Part shown: positions 37,774-48,126 of the stretch, in pieces
Layout of the letters: each line of letters begins with the position of its first letter
Position numbering within the stretch: the stretch's first letter is position 1
From: Actinocrinis puniceicyclus
Lineage (GTDB): Bacteria > Actinomycetota > Actinomycetes > Streptomycetales > Catenulisporaceae
Direction of reading: 5' to 3'
Assembly (NCBI RefSeq): GCF_018283645.1
Contig: NZ_JAGSXH010000016.1
Coordinates: forward strand, 21,905 to 85,904
DNA: 64,000 nucleotides
Position numbers and translations under genes: made by a program
Notes under the pieces: generated by a model
Seen by the model: only the letters and a program-made list of their open reading frames with translations
What the model was told of the DNA's origin: nothing
Database searches by the model: none

Positions 37774-37881
37774 CCGCCGGGTGGCCGAGCCGCCCTCTCA
37801 TCTCTCGACCTCTCCACCGCGCCCAGGGCGCGTGACGGGACTGATATACCCCCACGTCTCCACCAGGAAAGGCCCTCCACG

Positions 37882-39192
37882 ATGTCCGAGGCCGCACGCT
37901 CCGAAAACACAGGTACGCCGCAGCAGCGGGAGGAGGCGCAGGAGCAGGCTCAGCTCCTCGCCCGCGCCGCCCGCGCAGGCGCGATGCGACGTACCTCAGC
38001 GACCTACGCCCAGTCCGCGGCGACGACCCGGCGCTCCCTGCTGCGCAACGCCGCACTCGGCGGCCTCGCCGTGGCCGGGGCGGGTTCGCTCGCGGCCTGC
38101 GGCACCGCGCCCGCGCACAAGAGCGTCCCGGCCACTGAGGCCACCGGGCACGCCGGCACCGACTTCTCGGCGACGGAGAAGGTGATCAACTTCTCCAACT
38201 GGCCCGCCTACATCGACATCGACTCGAACGACAAGAACAAGCACCCGACGCTGGACCAGTTCAAGGAGCAGACCGGGATCACGGTCAAGTACACCGAGGA
38301 CATCAACGACAACAACGAGTTCTACACGACGATCGACCCGATGCTCGCGGCCGGGAAGGACACCGGCCGTGACCTGATCGTCATGTCGGACTACATGATT
38401 CCGAAGCTGCGCGAGAACAACTACATCCAGAAGCTGGACCTGTCGAACATCCCCAACCACGGCAACATGACGGCGCAGATGGCGAACGTGCCGGTGGACC
38501 CGGGACGCAAGTACACCGTGCCGTGGGCCTCCGGGTTCACCGTCATCGCCTACAACGCCAAGCTGATCTCCACGCCGATCACCTCGATCACGGAGCTGTT
38601 CACCCGCCCGGACCTCAAGGGCAAGGTCTCCCTGATGGCGGAGATGGAGGACACGATCGCGTTCGCGCTGTTCGCCCTCGGCAAGGACCCGGCGAAGTTC
38701 ACCGACGACGACTTCAACGCCGCGATCGCCTACATCCAGAAGGCGAAGGACGCCGGCCAGGTGCGCGCCTACTCCGGCAACGACTACCTGTCCGACTTCA
38801 CCCAGGGAAACACGGTCGTGACCATGGCCTACTCCGGTGACGTGGCCGCGCTCGGCGTGGACTACCTCAAGACGGTCTTCCCGAAGGAGGGGTCACTGTC
38901 CTGGTATGACAACATGTGCATCCCGAACTACGCCCGGCACAAGGCGAACGCCGAGAAGCTGATGAACTACTACCTGCAGCCGAAGGTCGCCGCCGAGCTG
39001 GACGACTACATCGACTACATCCCGGTCGTCGAGGGCGCCGTCGACGCGCTCAAGACCCTGGACGCCTCGGCCGCCTCGAACCCGCTGATCGTGCCGACCG
39101 CGCAGGAACTGGCCACGGCCAGGCAGTTCATGGCGATCAGCGTCGCGAAGCTCGACGAGTACACCAAGAAGTACCTCCAGGTGACCGGCTGA
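37882..39192 (+). CDS. potD: Polyamine ABC transporter substrate-binding lipoprotein (PotD-like)
   Basis: Extracellular spermidine/putrescine-binding protein of 436 residues. A long basic N-region precedes a twin-arginine motif TTRRSLLRNAALGG (RR at 50-51) and lipobox SLAAC with Cys73, so it is predicted to be Tat-exported and lipid-anchored. The mature part has INFSNWPAYIDID, GRDLIVMSDYMIPKLREN and AYSGDVAALG, typical of PotD/PotF. SD AGGAAAGG is about 10 bases before ATG. The stop overlaps the potA ATG, starting a chain of coupled genes. Confidence 0.92.
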   Translation: MSEAARSENTGTPQQREEAQEQAQLLARAARAGAMRRTSATYAQSAATTRRSLLRNAALGGLAVAGAGSLAACGTAPAHKSVPATEATGHAGTDFSATEKVINFSNWPAYIDIDSNDKNKHPTLDQFKEQTGITVKYTEDINDNNEFYTTIDPMLAAGKDTGRDLIVMSDYMIPKLRENNYIQKLDLSNIPNHGNMTAQMANVPVDPGRKYTVPWASGFTVIAYNAKLISTPITSITELFTRPDLKGKVSLMAEMEDTIAFALFALGKDPAKFTDDDFNAAIAYIQKAKDAGQVRAYSGNDYLSDFTQGNTVVTMAYSGDVAALGVDYLKTVFPKEGSLSWYDNMCIPNYARHKANAEKLMNYYLQPKVAAELDDYIDYIPVVEGAVDALKTLDASAASNPLIVPTAQELATARQFMAISVAKLDEYTKKYLQVTG

Positions 39193-40370
39193 TGGTTTCG
39201 CGCGCGGCAGTGCCCGGTGAGAGCCCAGGCGCGGACGGTGATCTGCGCCTGGAGCGGGTGACCAAGCGGTTCGGCTCCTTCACCGCGGTCGACGACATCA
39301 GCCTGAGCATCCCGCAGGGCTCGTTCTTCGCCCTGCTGGGCGCCTCGGGCTGCGGGAAGACGACCACGCTGCGGATGGTCTCCGGGCTCGAAGATCCCAC
39401 CCAGGGCCGGATCTACCTGGGGCAGCGCGAGGTGACGGATCTCAAGCCGTACAAGCGGCCGGTCAACACCGTCTTCCAGAACTACGCGCTCTTCCCGCAC
39501 CTGGACATCTTCGAGAACGTCGCCTTCGGGCTGCGCCGCCGCGGCGTCAAGGACGTGCGCGGCCAGGTCGAGCAGATGCTGGAGCTGGTCGAGCTCGGCC
39601 ACCTGGCGCGGCGCAAGCCGGCGCAGCTTTCCGGCGGCCAGCAGCAGCGGGTCGCGGTGGCGCGGGCGCTGATCAACCAGCCGCAGGTGCTGCTGCTCGA
39701 CGAACCGCTCGGCGCGCTGGACCTGAAGCTGCGCCGGCAGATGCAGATCGAGCTCAAACGCATCCAGACCGAGGTCGGCCTCACCTTCGTGCATGTGACG
39801 CACGATCAGGAGGAGGCGATGACCATGGCCGACACCATCGCGGTGATGAACGCCGGGCGGATCGAGCAGCTCGGCTCGCCGGCGCAGCTCTACGAGAACC
39901 CGGCCTCCACCTTCGTGGCCAACTTCCTCGGCCAGTCGAATTTGATCAGCGGCGAGGTCACCGGCAAGGACGGCGACGTCATCACGCTCGACGCGCAGGG
40001 TCGGCGGCTCACCCTCCCGGTGGCCCGGGCCCGGGTCGAGGCCGGCAGGATCATCGCCGGGGTCCGCCCGGAGAAGGTCTCGCTGGCGCTCGACGAGTCG
40101 GCGATCCCGGCCGGGCACAACGTGTTGACCGGCGGCGTGGTCAGCGACGCCTCGTTCATCGGCGTCTCCACGCAGTACCTGGTCAAGATGCCGTGGGGGC
40201 CCGAGGTCGGCTGCGAGGAGATGAGCGTCTTCGAGCAGAACACCGGCCGGGAGATCCACCGCCCGGGCACGCCCGTGCTGTTGCACTGGCACCCGGCGCA
40301 GACCTTCGGCCTGGACGGCTCCCAGGACCTGGACGCCGGCGCGGACCTCGACGACGAGGCCGCGGCATGA
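39192..40370 (+). CDS. potA: Polyamine ABC transporter ATPase (PotA-like)
   Basis: ATPase of 392 residues with Walker A GASGCGKTTT (about 50), Q-loop VFQNYALFPHLD, signature LSGGQQQRVAVARAL (about 146), Walker B LLLDEPLGALD, H-loop VTHDQEEAM and a C-terminal TOBE domain. The ATG shares bases with the potD stop (TGATG). It energises uptake through PotB and PotC. The intact signature contrasts with the degenerate ATPase at 27422. Confidence 0.94.
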   Translation: MVSRAAVPGESPGADGDLRLERVTKRFGSFTAVDDISLSIPQGSFFALLGASGCGKTTTLRMVSGLEDPTQGRIYLGQREVTDLKPYKRPVNTVFQNYALFPHLDIFENVAFGLRRRGVKDVRGQVEQMLELVELGHLARRKPAQLSGGQQQRVAVARALINQPQVLLLDEPLGALDLKLRRQMQIELKRIQTEVGLTFVHVTHDQEEAMTMADTIAVMNAGRIEQLGSPAQLYENPASTFVANFLGQSNLISGEVTGKDGDVITLDAQGRRLTLPVARARVEAGRIIAGVRPEKVSLALDESAIPAGHNVLTGGVVSDASFIGVSTQYLVKMPWGPEVGCEEMSVFEQNTGREIHRPGTPVLLHWHPAQTFGLDGSQDLDAGADLDDEAAA

Positions 40371-41308
40371 GTGCGCAGACGGCGAACCTCGGCGTGCCGC
40401 CCGCGCCCGCCGCGGCCGCCGAATCCGAGCCGCCGCGCCGGCGCCGGCGCAACCACCTGCCGTACCTGCTGCTCGCGCCGACGCTGCTGTGGCTGGTCGT
40501 GTTCTTCGTCGTGCCGATCTTCACCTCGGTCTCCGCCTCGGTGCAGGAAGGCAGCCTGGACCAGGGCTACGCGCTGACCTGGCGCTGGGCGAACTTCGCG
40601 GACGGCTGGAACCAGTACAACGGCCAGTTCGGCCGCTCGCTGCTGTTCGCGTTCCTGTGCACGGTCTTCTGCCTGCTGATGGGCTACCCGCTCGCGTACT
40701 TCATCGCGTTCAAGGGCGGCAGGTGGAAGACGCTGCTGATGGCGCTGGTGATCGTGCCGTCCTTCACCAGCTTCCTGATCCGCACCATCGCGTGGAAGAC
40801 GATCCTGTCGGACAACGGCGTGATCGTGCACGCGCTGAGCAGCCTGCACATCCTCGGCTTCACCTCGGCGATCGGCTTCACGGTGGGCAACCACGTGCTG
40901 GCCAGCCCGGCGGCCGTGGTGTGCGGGATGGTGTACAACTTCCTGCCGTTCACGGTGCTGCCCCTGTACACCTCGCTGGAGAAGATCGACCCGCGGCTGC
41001 ACGAGGCCGGGGCCGATCTGTACTGCTCGCCGCTGGCGACCTGGCGGCGCGTCACCCTGCCGCTGTCCATGCCGGGCGTCGTCGGCGGAACGCTGCTGAC
41101 CTTCATCCCGGCGGTCGGCGACTACGTCAACGCGCAGCTGCTGGGCAATCCGAACACGATCGTCATCGGGCAGAGCATCGAGCACGAGTTCCTCCAGGAC
41201 TCCACCGGCTATCCGATCGCCAGCGCCCTTTCGGTGATCCTCATGGCCGCCACCCTCGCGATCGTCCTGGTTTACGTGAAGAAGGCCGGAACGGAGGACC
41301 TGCTCTAG
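40367..41308 (+). CDS. potB: Polyamine ABC transporter permease (PotB-like)
   Basis: A 313-residue permease with six predicted membrane helices after a Pro/Arg-rich N-terminus. The EAA loop reads EAGADLYCSPLATWRRVTLPL (given here as EAGADLYCSPLATW and RRVTLPL), followed by PGVVGGTLLTFIPAVGDYV. It overlaps potA by ATGA and is one half of the PotBC channel. Confidence 0.93.
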   Translation: MSAQTANLGVPPAPAAAAESEPPRRRRRNHLPYLLLAPTLLWLVVFFVVPIFTSVSASVQEGSLDQGYALTWRWANFADGWNQYNGQFGRSLLFAFLCTVFCLLMGYPLAYFIAFKGGRWKTLLMALVIVPSFTSFLIRTIAWKTILSDNGVIVHALSSLHILGFTSAIGFTVGNHVLASPAAVVCGMVYNFLPFTVLPLYTSLEKIDPRLHEAGADLYCSPLATWRRVTLPLSMPGVVGGTLLTFIPAVGDYVNAQLLGNPNTIVIGQSIEHEFLQDSTGYPIASALSVILMAATLAIVLVYVKKAGTEDLL

Positions 41309-42201
41309 TGTCCGCAGCCAGCTCGAGTCCCCTGTCCGGACCCCGCACCGCCGCGGCGCCCGCCGCCGAGCCGCGCACTGCCGCGGGCCGGCGCGGGCGC
41401 GGCCCCGTGGAATGGATCCGCGCGCACGTCCTGGCCACCACCTCGGTGCTGGTCTTCGTCTTCCTGCTGGCGCCGAACGTAGTCATGTTCGTCATGTCGT
41501 TCAACGCGCCCATCGGCAGGTACAACTACATCTGGCACCAGTTCTCCGCGGACGCCTGGCGGCACCCGTGCGCGGTCGGCGACATCTGCCAGCACATGGG
41601 CCTTTCGCTGGAGATCGGCGTCGTGGCGATGATCGGCTCGACCGTACTCGGCACGATGGCCGCGTTCGCGATGTCGCGCCACCGCTTCCGGGCCCGGCCG
41701 ATGGTCAACACGCTGCTGTTCCTGCCCATGGCCGCGCCCGAGATCATCATGGGCGCGACGCTGCTGACCCTGTTCTTCACGACCATCGGCAGCGGTTCCA
41801 TGGGTTTCTGGACGATCGTGATCGGCCACATCATGTTCTGCCTGAGCTATGTGGTGGTCACGGTCAAGTCCCGGCTGGCCGGCATGGATCCGACGCTGGA
41901 GAACGCGGCGCAGGACCTTTACGCGACCCCGCTGCAGACCTTCATGAAGGTGACGCTGCCGCTGGTCGCGCCCGGGATCATGGCGGCGGCACTGCTCTCG
42001 TTCGCGCTGTCCGTGGACGACTACATCGTGACCAAGTACACGGCCGGTGACCAGATCACCTTCCCGCTCTACGTCTACGGCGCGGTCCAGCGTTCAGTGC
42101 CGACGCAGATTGACGTCATCGGGTCGATGATGATGCTCGTGACGATGACCGGGATCATGGCGATGCTCGTTGTCAGCCGCGTGCGAGCGCGCCGAAGATG
42201 A
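41308..42201 (+). CDS. potC: Polyamine ABC transporter permease (PotC-like)
   Basis: A 297-residue second permease. About six membrane helices follow a 35-residue hydrophilic N-terminus. The EAA-like loop is ENAAQDLYATPLQTFMKVTLPL (ENAAQDLYATPLQ then TFMKVTLPL), with ALLSFALSVDDYIVTKY typical of PotC. GTG 41308 overlaps the potB stop (TAGTG). The stop overlaps the next gene by ATGA. Confidence 0.93.
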   Translation: MSAASSSPLSGPRTAAAPAAEPRTAAGRRGRGPVEWIRAHVLATTSVLVFVFLLAPNVVMFVMSFNAPIGRYNYIWHQFSADAWRHPCAVGDICQHMGLSLEIGVVAMIGSTVLGTMAAFAMSRHRFRARPMVNTLLFLPMAAPEIIMGATLLTLFFTTIGSGSMGFWTIVIGHIMFCLSYVVVTVKSRLAGMDPTLENAAQDLYATPLQTFMKVTLPLVAPGIMAAALLSFALSVDDYIVTKYTAGDQITFPLYVYGAVQRSVPTQIDVIGSMMMLVTMTGIMAMLVVSRVRARRR

Positions 42202-43634
42202 GCAGGCGGACGCCGGACGGAGGCGGCGCGAGCACCGCGGACGTGAGCCGCGCGCTGGCCGGGGCCGCGCCGCAGCCGTACTGGCTCGACGATCCCGGCC
42301 GTCCCGCCGCGCTGCCGTCGTTGCGCGAGGACGTGCGCTGTGACCTGGCCGTGGTGGGCGGCGGCTACAGCGGACTGTGGACCGCGCTGCTGGCCAAGGA
42401 GCGGGACCCCGGTCGCGACGTGGTACTCCTGGAGGGCGCGCGGATCGGGTGGGCCGCGTCCGGGCGCAACGGCGGCTTCTGCGCCGCTTCGTTGACGCAC
42501 GGCCTGCCCAACGGCGTCGAACGCTTCCCGAACGAACTGCGCACTCTCAATCGGCTCGGCGCGCAGAACCTGGACGCGATAGAGGCCACGGTCCGCGACT
42601 ACCGCATCGCCTGCGACTGGGAACGCACCGGGGAGCTGAACGTCGCGACCGCCGCATGGCAGGCCGAGGAGTTGCGCGCGTTCGCGGACCTCGCGGCCGA
42701 GCACGGCGAACCGGTCGAGTTCCTGGATGCCGCCTCCGTGCGCGCGCAGGTGAACTCGCCGACCTTTCTCGCCGGCACCTGGGATCGCGACGGCTGCGCG
42801 CTGGTGCACCCGGCGAAGCTGGCGTGGGGGCTGCGCGAAGCGTGTCTGGCACGCGGTGTGCGCATCTTCGAACGTTCGCCGATCGTCGCACTGGAGAAGA
42901 GCGCGAACGGTCCGTCGCTGCTCACCAGGCAGGGTAAGTGGGTCGTCGCCGATCACGTGGCGCTGGCGACCAACGCTTTCCCCTCGCTGCTCAAGCGCGT
43001 TAGGCCGTACATCGTGCCCGTATACGACTACGTGCTGATGAGCGAGCCGCTGAGCGCGGCGCAACTGGCCGAGACCGGCTGGAACGAGCGACAGGGCGTC
43101 GGCGACAGCGGTAACCAGTTCCACTACTACCGGCTGACCGCGGACAACCGGATCCTGTGGGGCGGCTACGACGCGGTCTACCACTACCGCGGCCGGATCG
43201 CGGCGGAGCTGGAGCAGCGTCCGGAGACCTTTGCCAAGTTGGCGCGGCATTTCTTCCAGACCTTCCCGCACCTTGAGGGCTTACGGTTCACGCACAGCTG
43301 GGGCGGCGTCATCGACACCTGCACGCGTTTCTGCGCGTTCTTCGGGACCGCTCACGGCGGCCGGGTCGCCTATGCGGCCGGCTACACCGGGCTGGGCGTC
43401 GCGGCGACCCGATTCGGCGCGAACGTCATGCTCGACCTGCTCGGGGGCCGGGCCACGGAGCTGACCGAACTGGAAATGGTGCGCACCAAGCCGCTTCCCT
43501 TCCCACCCGAACCGTTCAAGGCGCTCGGCGTGAACCTCACCCGCTGGTCGCTGGACCGGGCGGACCGACACGAGGGCAGACGCAACCTGTGGCTGCGGGC
43601 CCTCGACCGCGCGGGCCTCGGCTTCGACAGCTGA
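42198..43634 (+). CDS. FAD-dependent amine oxidoreductase (PuuB-like, second paralogue)
   Basis: A 478-residue flavoprotein with VRCDLAVVGGGYSGLWTALL (about residues 46-65), IGWAASGRNGGFCAASL and the C-terminal THSWGGVIDTCTRFCAFFG and GYTGLGVAATR. It overlaps potC by ATGA, so uptake and oxidation of the amine are coupled in one transcript. The family includes gamma-glutamylputrescine oxidase. No gamma-glutamyl-amine synthetase (PuuA-like) is in the window, so either free amines are oxidised or that gene is elsewhere. It is the paralogue of the enzyme at 28309. Confidence 0.87.
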   Translation: MSRRTPDGGGASTADVSRALAGAAPQPYWLDDPGRPAALPSLREDVRCDLAVVGGGYSGLWTALLAKERDPGRDVVLLEGARIGWAASGRNGGFCAASLTHGLPNGVERFPNELRTLNRLGAQNLDAIEATVRDYRIACDWERTGELNVATAAWQAEELRAFADLAAEHGEPVEFLDAASVRAQVNSPTFLAGTWDRDGCALVHPAKLAWGLREACLARGVRIFERSPIVALEKSANGPSLLTRQGKWVVADHVALATNAFPSLLKRVRPYIVPVYDYVLMSEPLSAAQLAETGWNERQGVGDSGNQFHYYRLTADNRILWGGYDAVYHYRGRIAAELEQRPETFAKLARHFFQTFPHLEGLRFTHSWGGVIDTCTRFCAFFGTAHGGRVAYAAGYTGLGVAATRFGANVMLDLLGGRATELTELEMVRTKPLPFPPEPFKALGVNLTRWSLDRADRHEGRRNLWLRALDRAGLGFDS

Positions 43635-43839
43635 TCGCGGCTGATCCCAGCTGCGCGCGGCCGGCGACGGGCGCCCACGCTGCCCGAGGCCTCGACGCGT
43701 GCCCCTCGTGTAAGCCGAACGGCCCCGGCGCCGACACAGTGACAATTGGCCGCCCCCGCACCGCGTCAGCAGACTCGAAAACAGGTCCGTTCCCGCGAGC
43801 GCGACCGTCCGTGCACACCCGACCGAGGGGCGATAGACC

Positions 43840-45328
<1,489 letters not shown>

Positions 45329-45357
<29 letters not shown>

Positions 45358-46207
45358 CGCGGCGCTTCCGCAACGCGCGCCATGACCCCGGCCGCCTTCC
45401 GGATTCCGTCCGCCGACTGTCGATCTTCTCGCGATCGTCGCTCTCCTCACCGGCCGCGGCCCGGCGCGAGGAGAGCGGCCGGCTCAGGGTGACGCGGCGC
45501 AGGATGAGCAGCGCGGCGCCGCACCAGCACAGCGAGCCGAGGGTGTCGGACAGCCAGTGGAAGTTCGACCAGAGCAGGCCGAAGATCGTCAGCAGCACCA
45601 GGACGGCCGCGGCGGCGCTCACCGCCCGCGGCAGCAGGTTGCGGTATCTGACGCGAGCGTGCGGGATCACGAAGACGCACAGCAGCAGCGCGCTGGTCCC
45701 GTAGCACAGGACCGCGTCGGCGGTGTGCCCGGATGGGAAGAAGCCGAGCGCGGCGTCGCCCAGAGTGCTCCGGCTCGGTCCGGGACGGTCGATCCACAGC
45801 TTCAGTGGGATCACGGTCGCCAGGGCCGCGAGCGCCGCCGCCGCCACGAGGGCGGGCCGCCACGAGCGGGTGGCACGCAGCGCGACGGCTGTGGTCACGA
45901 ACAGCGCGGACAGCGCGATCGTCTGATCGCCGAGGTCGGCCATGCCGCGGGCCGGCCGGTACATCCAGGACAGCGACGGATCGCGCGCGTCGTCCTGGAT
46001 GCCGTTGCGCAGCCGCAGGTCGAACCGGGTGACCGGGCCGTGCGCCTTGACCTGCCAGAGCAGCAGGCCGAAGCCGAGCAGAAGCAGGAGCGGCGCGAGC
46101 CACCACCGGTCGTGATTCCACCGGGGCGCGGGGCGCGGCGCGCCGAGCGGCGAAGTCTCGGCGGACGGCGCCGCGGGCCCGTTGGTCGTCGGTATGCGCC
46201 GCATCAT
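45329..46207 (-). CDS. PAP2-family membrane phosphatase
   Basis: A 292-residue protein with about six membrane helices. Phosphatase motifs are KLWIDRPGP (motif 1), FPSGHTAD (motif 2) and FHWLSDTLG (motif 3 with His and Asp). The Arg normally found before motif 3 (SR-x5-H) is not visible: the stretch reads LLWSNFHWLSD. Such enzymes dephosphorylate lipid phosphates or undecaprenyl pyrophosphate. A hydrophilic 40-residue tail ends the protein, and its last 29 bases overlap the 3' end of mmsA. It has no evident link to the amine genes. Confidence 0.85.
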
Positions 46208-46304
46208 TCCGAGGGTACGCGGCGCGACACGGGCAGGGAGGGGCGCTCACCGGCGCGCACAGGTTCTTCACACCGCCGGACCCGGGAAACCGGCGCGGGG
46301 AAAC

Positions 46305-46346
46305 CGGCGCGGCGCCCGCCCGGGGTCGAAGGCGGGCGCCGCGCCG
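46305..46346 (-). terminator. Strong terminator after gabT
   Basis: A perfect 16-bp stem (arms 46305-46320 and 46331-46346, 10-base loop) lies 34 bases beyond the gabT stop on the minus strand. It is the strongest hairpin in the window and separates gabT from the PAP2 gene. Confidence 0.75.
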
Positions 46347-46379
46347 TGTCCTCGGGCCGCACTCCCGGGGACAGGGCGG

Positions 46380-47741
46380 TCAGCTCATGGAGTCGAAGGC
46401 CTGATCGATCACGTCCAGGCCCTCACCCAGCAAATCATCGCCGATAACCAGGGGTGGAAGGAAGCGCAGCACGTTGCCGTATGTGCCGCAGGTCAGCACC
46501 ACCACCCCGGCGGCGTGGCAGAAGGCGGCGGCCTTCACCGCGGTTTCCGGCGCCGGTTCCAGCGTGCCCGGCTTGACCAGTTCGATCGCGATCATCGCGC
46601 CGCGCCCGCGCACCTCGGCGATCTGCGGGTGCCGCTCGGCGAGCGCGCGCAGCCGCGAGGTCATCACCTCGCCGATCTTACGGGCCCGCCCGGCCAGGTC
46701 CTGCGCGCGCATCGTGTCGATCGCTCCGAGTGCGGCCGCGCAGGCCACCGGGTTTCCGCCGTAGGTGCCGCCGAGCCCGCCCGCGTGCGCCGCGTCCATG
46801 ATCTCGGCGCGGCCGGTCACCCCGGCCAGCGGCAGCCCGCCGGCCAGACCCTTCGCGGTGGTGATCAGGTCCGGCACCACGCCTTCGTGCTCGCAGGCGA
46901 ACCAGTCGCCGGTGCGGCAGAACCCGGTCTGGATCTCGTCGGCGACGAACACGATCCCGTTCGCCCGGCAGTACTCGGCGATGCGCGGCAGGAAACCGGC
47001 CGGCGGCTCGATGAAACCGCCCTCGCCCTGGATCGGCTCGATCACGACCGCGGCCACGTTGTGCGCGCCGACCTGCTTGTCGATCTGCGAGATCGCCTGG
47101 GCCGCAGCCTCCTCGGCGCAGTGCTCCGGTCCGGTCGGCCAGCGCAGCGGGTAGGCCATCGGCATCCGGTAGATCTCCGGCGCGAAGGGCCCGAAGCCGT
47201 TCTTGTACGGCATGTTCTTCGCGGTCAGCGCCATCGTCAGGTTCGTGCGGCCGTGATAGCCGTGGTCGAAGACGACGACCGCCTGCCGCTTGGTGTACGC
47301 GCGGGCGATCTTGACGGCGTTCTCCACCGCCTCGGCCCCGGAGTTGAACAGCGCCGACTTCTTCGGGTGCTCGCCCGGGGTCAGTTCGGCCAGCGCCTCG
47401 CACACCGCGACGTAACTCTCGTACGGCGTGACCATGAAGCAGGTGTGGGTGAACCGCTGCAACTGCTCGGCGGCGCGACCGACCACGGCCTCGGCGCTGT
47501 TGCCGACGCTGGTGACCGCGATCCCGGAGCCGAAGTCGATCAGCTGGTTGCCGTCCACGTCCTCAAGCACCGCGCCGCCCGCGCGGGTGACGAAAACCGG
47601 CAGCGTCGTGGACACCCCGAACGCCACCGTCGCGTTGCGCCGGGCGAACAGTTCGCGCGAGCGCGGTCCCGGGATCTCGGTCACCAACCGCCGTTCCTGC
47701 GGCAGCGAAGGGCCGCCGACGGGGCGGGCAGAGTCGGACAT
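46380..47741 (-). CDS. gabT: 4-aminobutyrate aminotransferase
   Basis: PLP enzyme (453 residues) converting GABA and 2-oxoglutarate to succinic semialdehyde and glutamate. Motifs include GGAVLEDVDGNQLIDFGSGIAV, FNSGAEAVENAVKIAR, YHGRTNLTMALTAK, EPIQGEGGFI, VADEIQTGFCRTG and Lys297 in TTAKGLAGGLPLAG. ATG 47741 is preferred over 47807 because AAGGAG lies about 10 bases upstream and homology starts there. It is the step after aminobutanal dehydrogenase. It is divergent from the VirD4-like gene. Confidence 0.93.
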   Translation of the reverse strand: MSDSARPVGGPSLPQERRLVTEIPGPRSRELFARRNATVAFGVSTTLPVFVTRAGGAVLEDVDGNQLIDFGSGIAVTSVGNSAEAVVGRAAEQLQRFTHTCFMVTPYESYVAVCEALAELTPGEHPKKSALFNSGAEAVENAVKIARAYTKRQAVVVFDHGYHGRTNLTMALTAKNMPYKNGFGPFAPEIYRMPMAYPLRWPTGPEHCAEEAAAQAISQIDKQVGAHNVAAVVIEPIQGEGGFIEPPAGFLPRIAEYCRANGIVFVADEIQTGFCRTGDWFACEHEGVVPDLITTAKGLAGGLPLAGVTGRAEIMDAAHAGGLGGTYGGNPVACAAALGAIDTMRAQDLAGRARKIGEVMTSRLRALAERHPQIAEVRGRGAMIAIELVKPGTLEPAPETAVKAAAFCHAAGVVVLTCGTYGNVLRFLPPLVIGDDLLGEGLDVIDQAFDSMS

Positions 47742-48126
47742 CGGGTGGTGCTCCTTCGGGATGGTGCTACGGCGCAGGAGATACGGGGAAGGCTTACGTA
47801 TGGGCACAGAACGCGAGGCTGCTTACCGACGATAACCAACGATCGCGGCATAGGCACCTGGCAGCACGTCGGGCGTTTGCCGTCCACGCTGTCACAGTGT
47901 CGGTATGGGGGTTGATCGGTATCAGAGTGCGCGCGGATAAGGGCGCCGCGCCGGGGTCAGCGGCCGAGTCCGCTGTGTCGCCCCCGTCGGATCGGCGCAG
48001 ATCGCTACGATCGTGCGGACGGCTCGCCGGCTCGGGTTCCGCGGACGCCCCCGGTCTCGTCCGGAGACGGATTCGTCCGGAGACGGCCTTGTCCGCAGAA
48101 CGTGGATGCAGAGTGGAGAGAGCGCA
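47742..48126. promoter_or_regulatory. Divergent region gabT / VirD4-like gene
   Basis: This 385-base gap has no supported gene. It contains an A+T-richer segment around 47795-47860 near gabT, a CTGTCACAG palindrome-like stretch around 47890, and two 14-bp direct repeats (48057-48070 and 48073-48086) 16 bases apart. GGAGAG is the SD of GTG 48127. Confidence 0.5.
48057..48086. repeat. Two 14-bp direct repeats upstream of the VirD4-like gene
   Basis: TCGTCCGGAGACGG occurs at 48057-48070 and 48073-48086. The first copy is part of a GTCTC-GAGAC dyad. They are 40 bases before the start codon and may be an operator. Confidence 0.55.
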
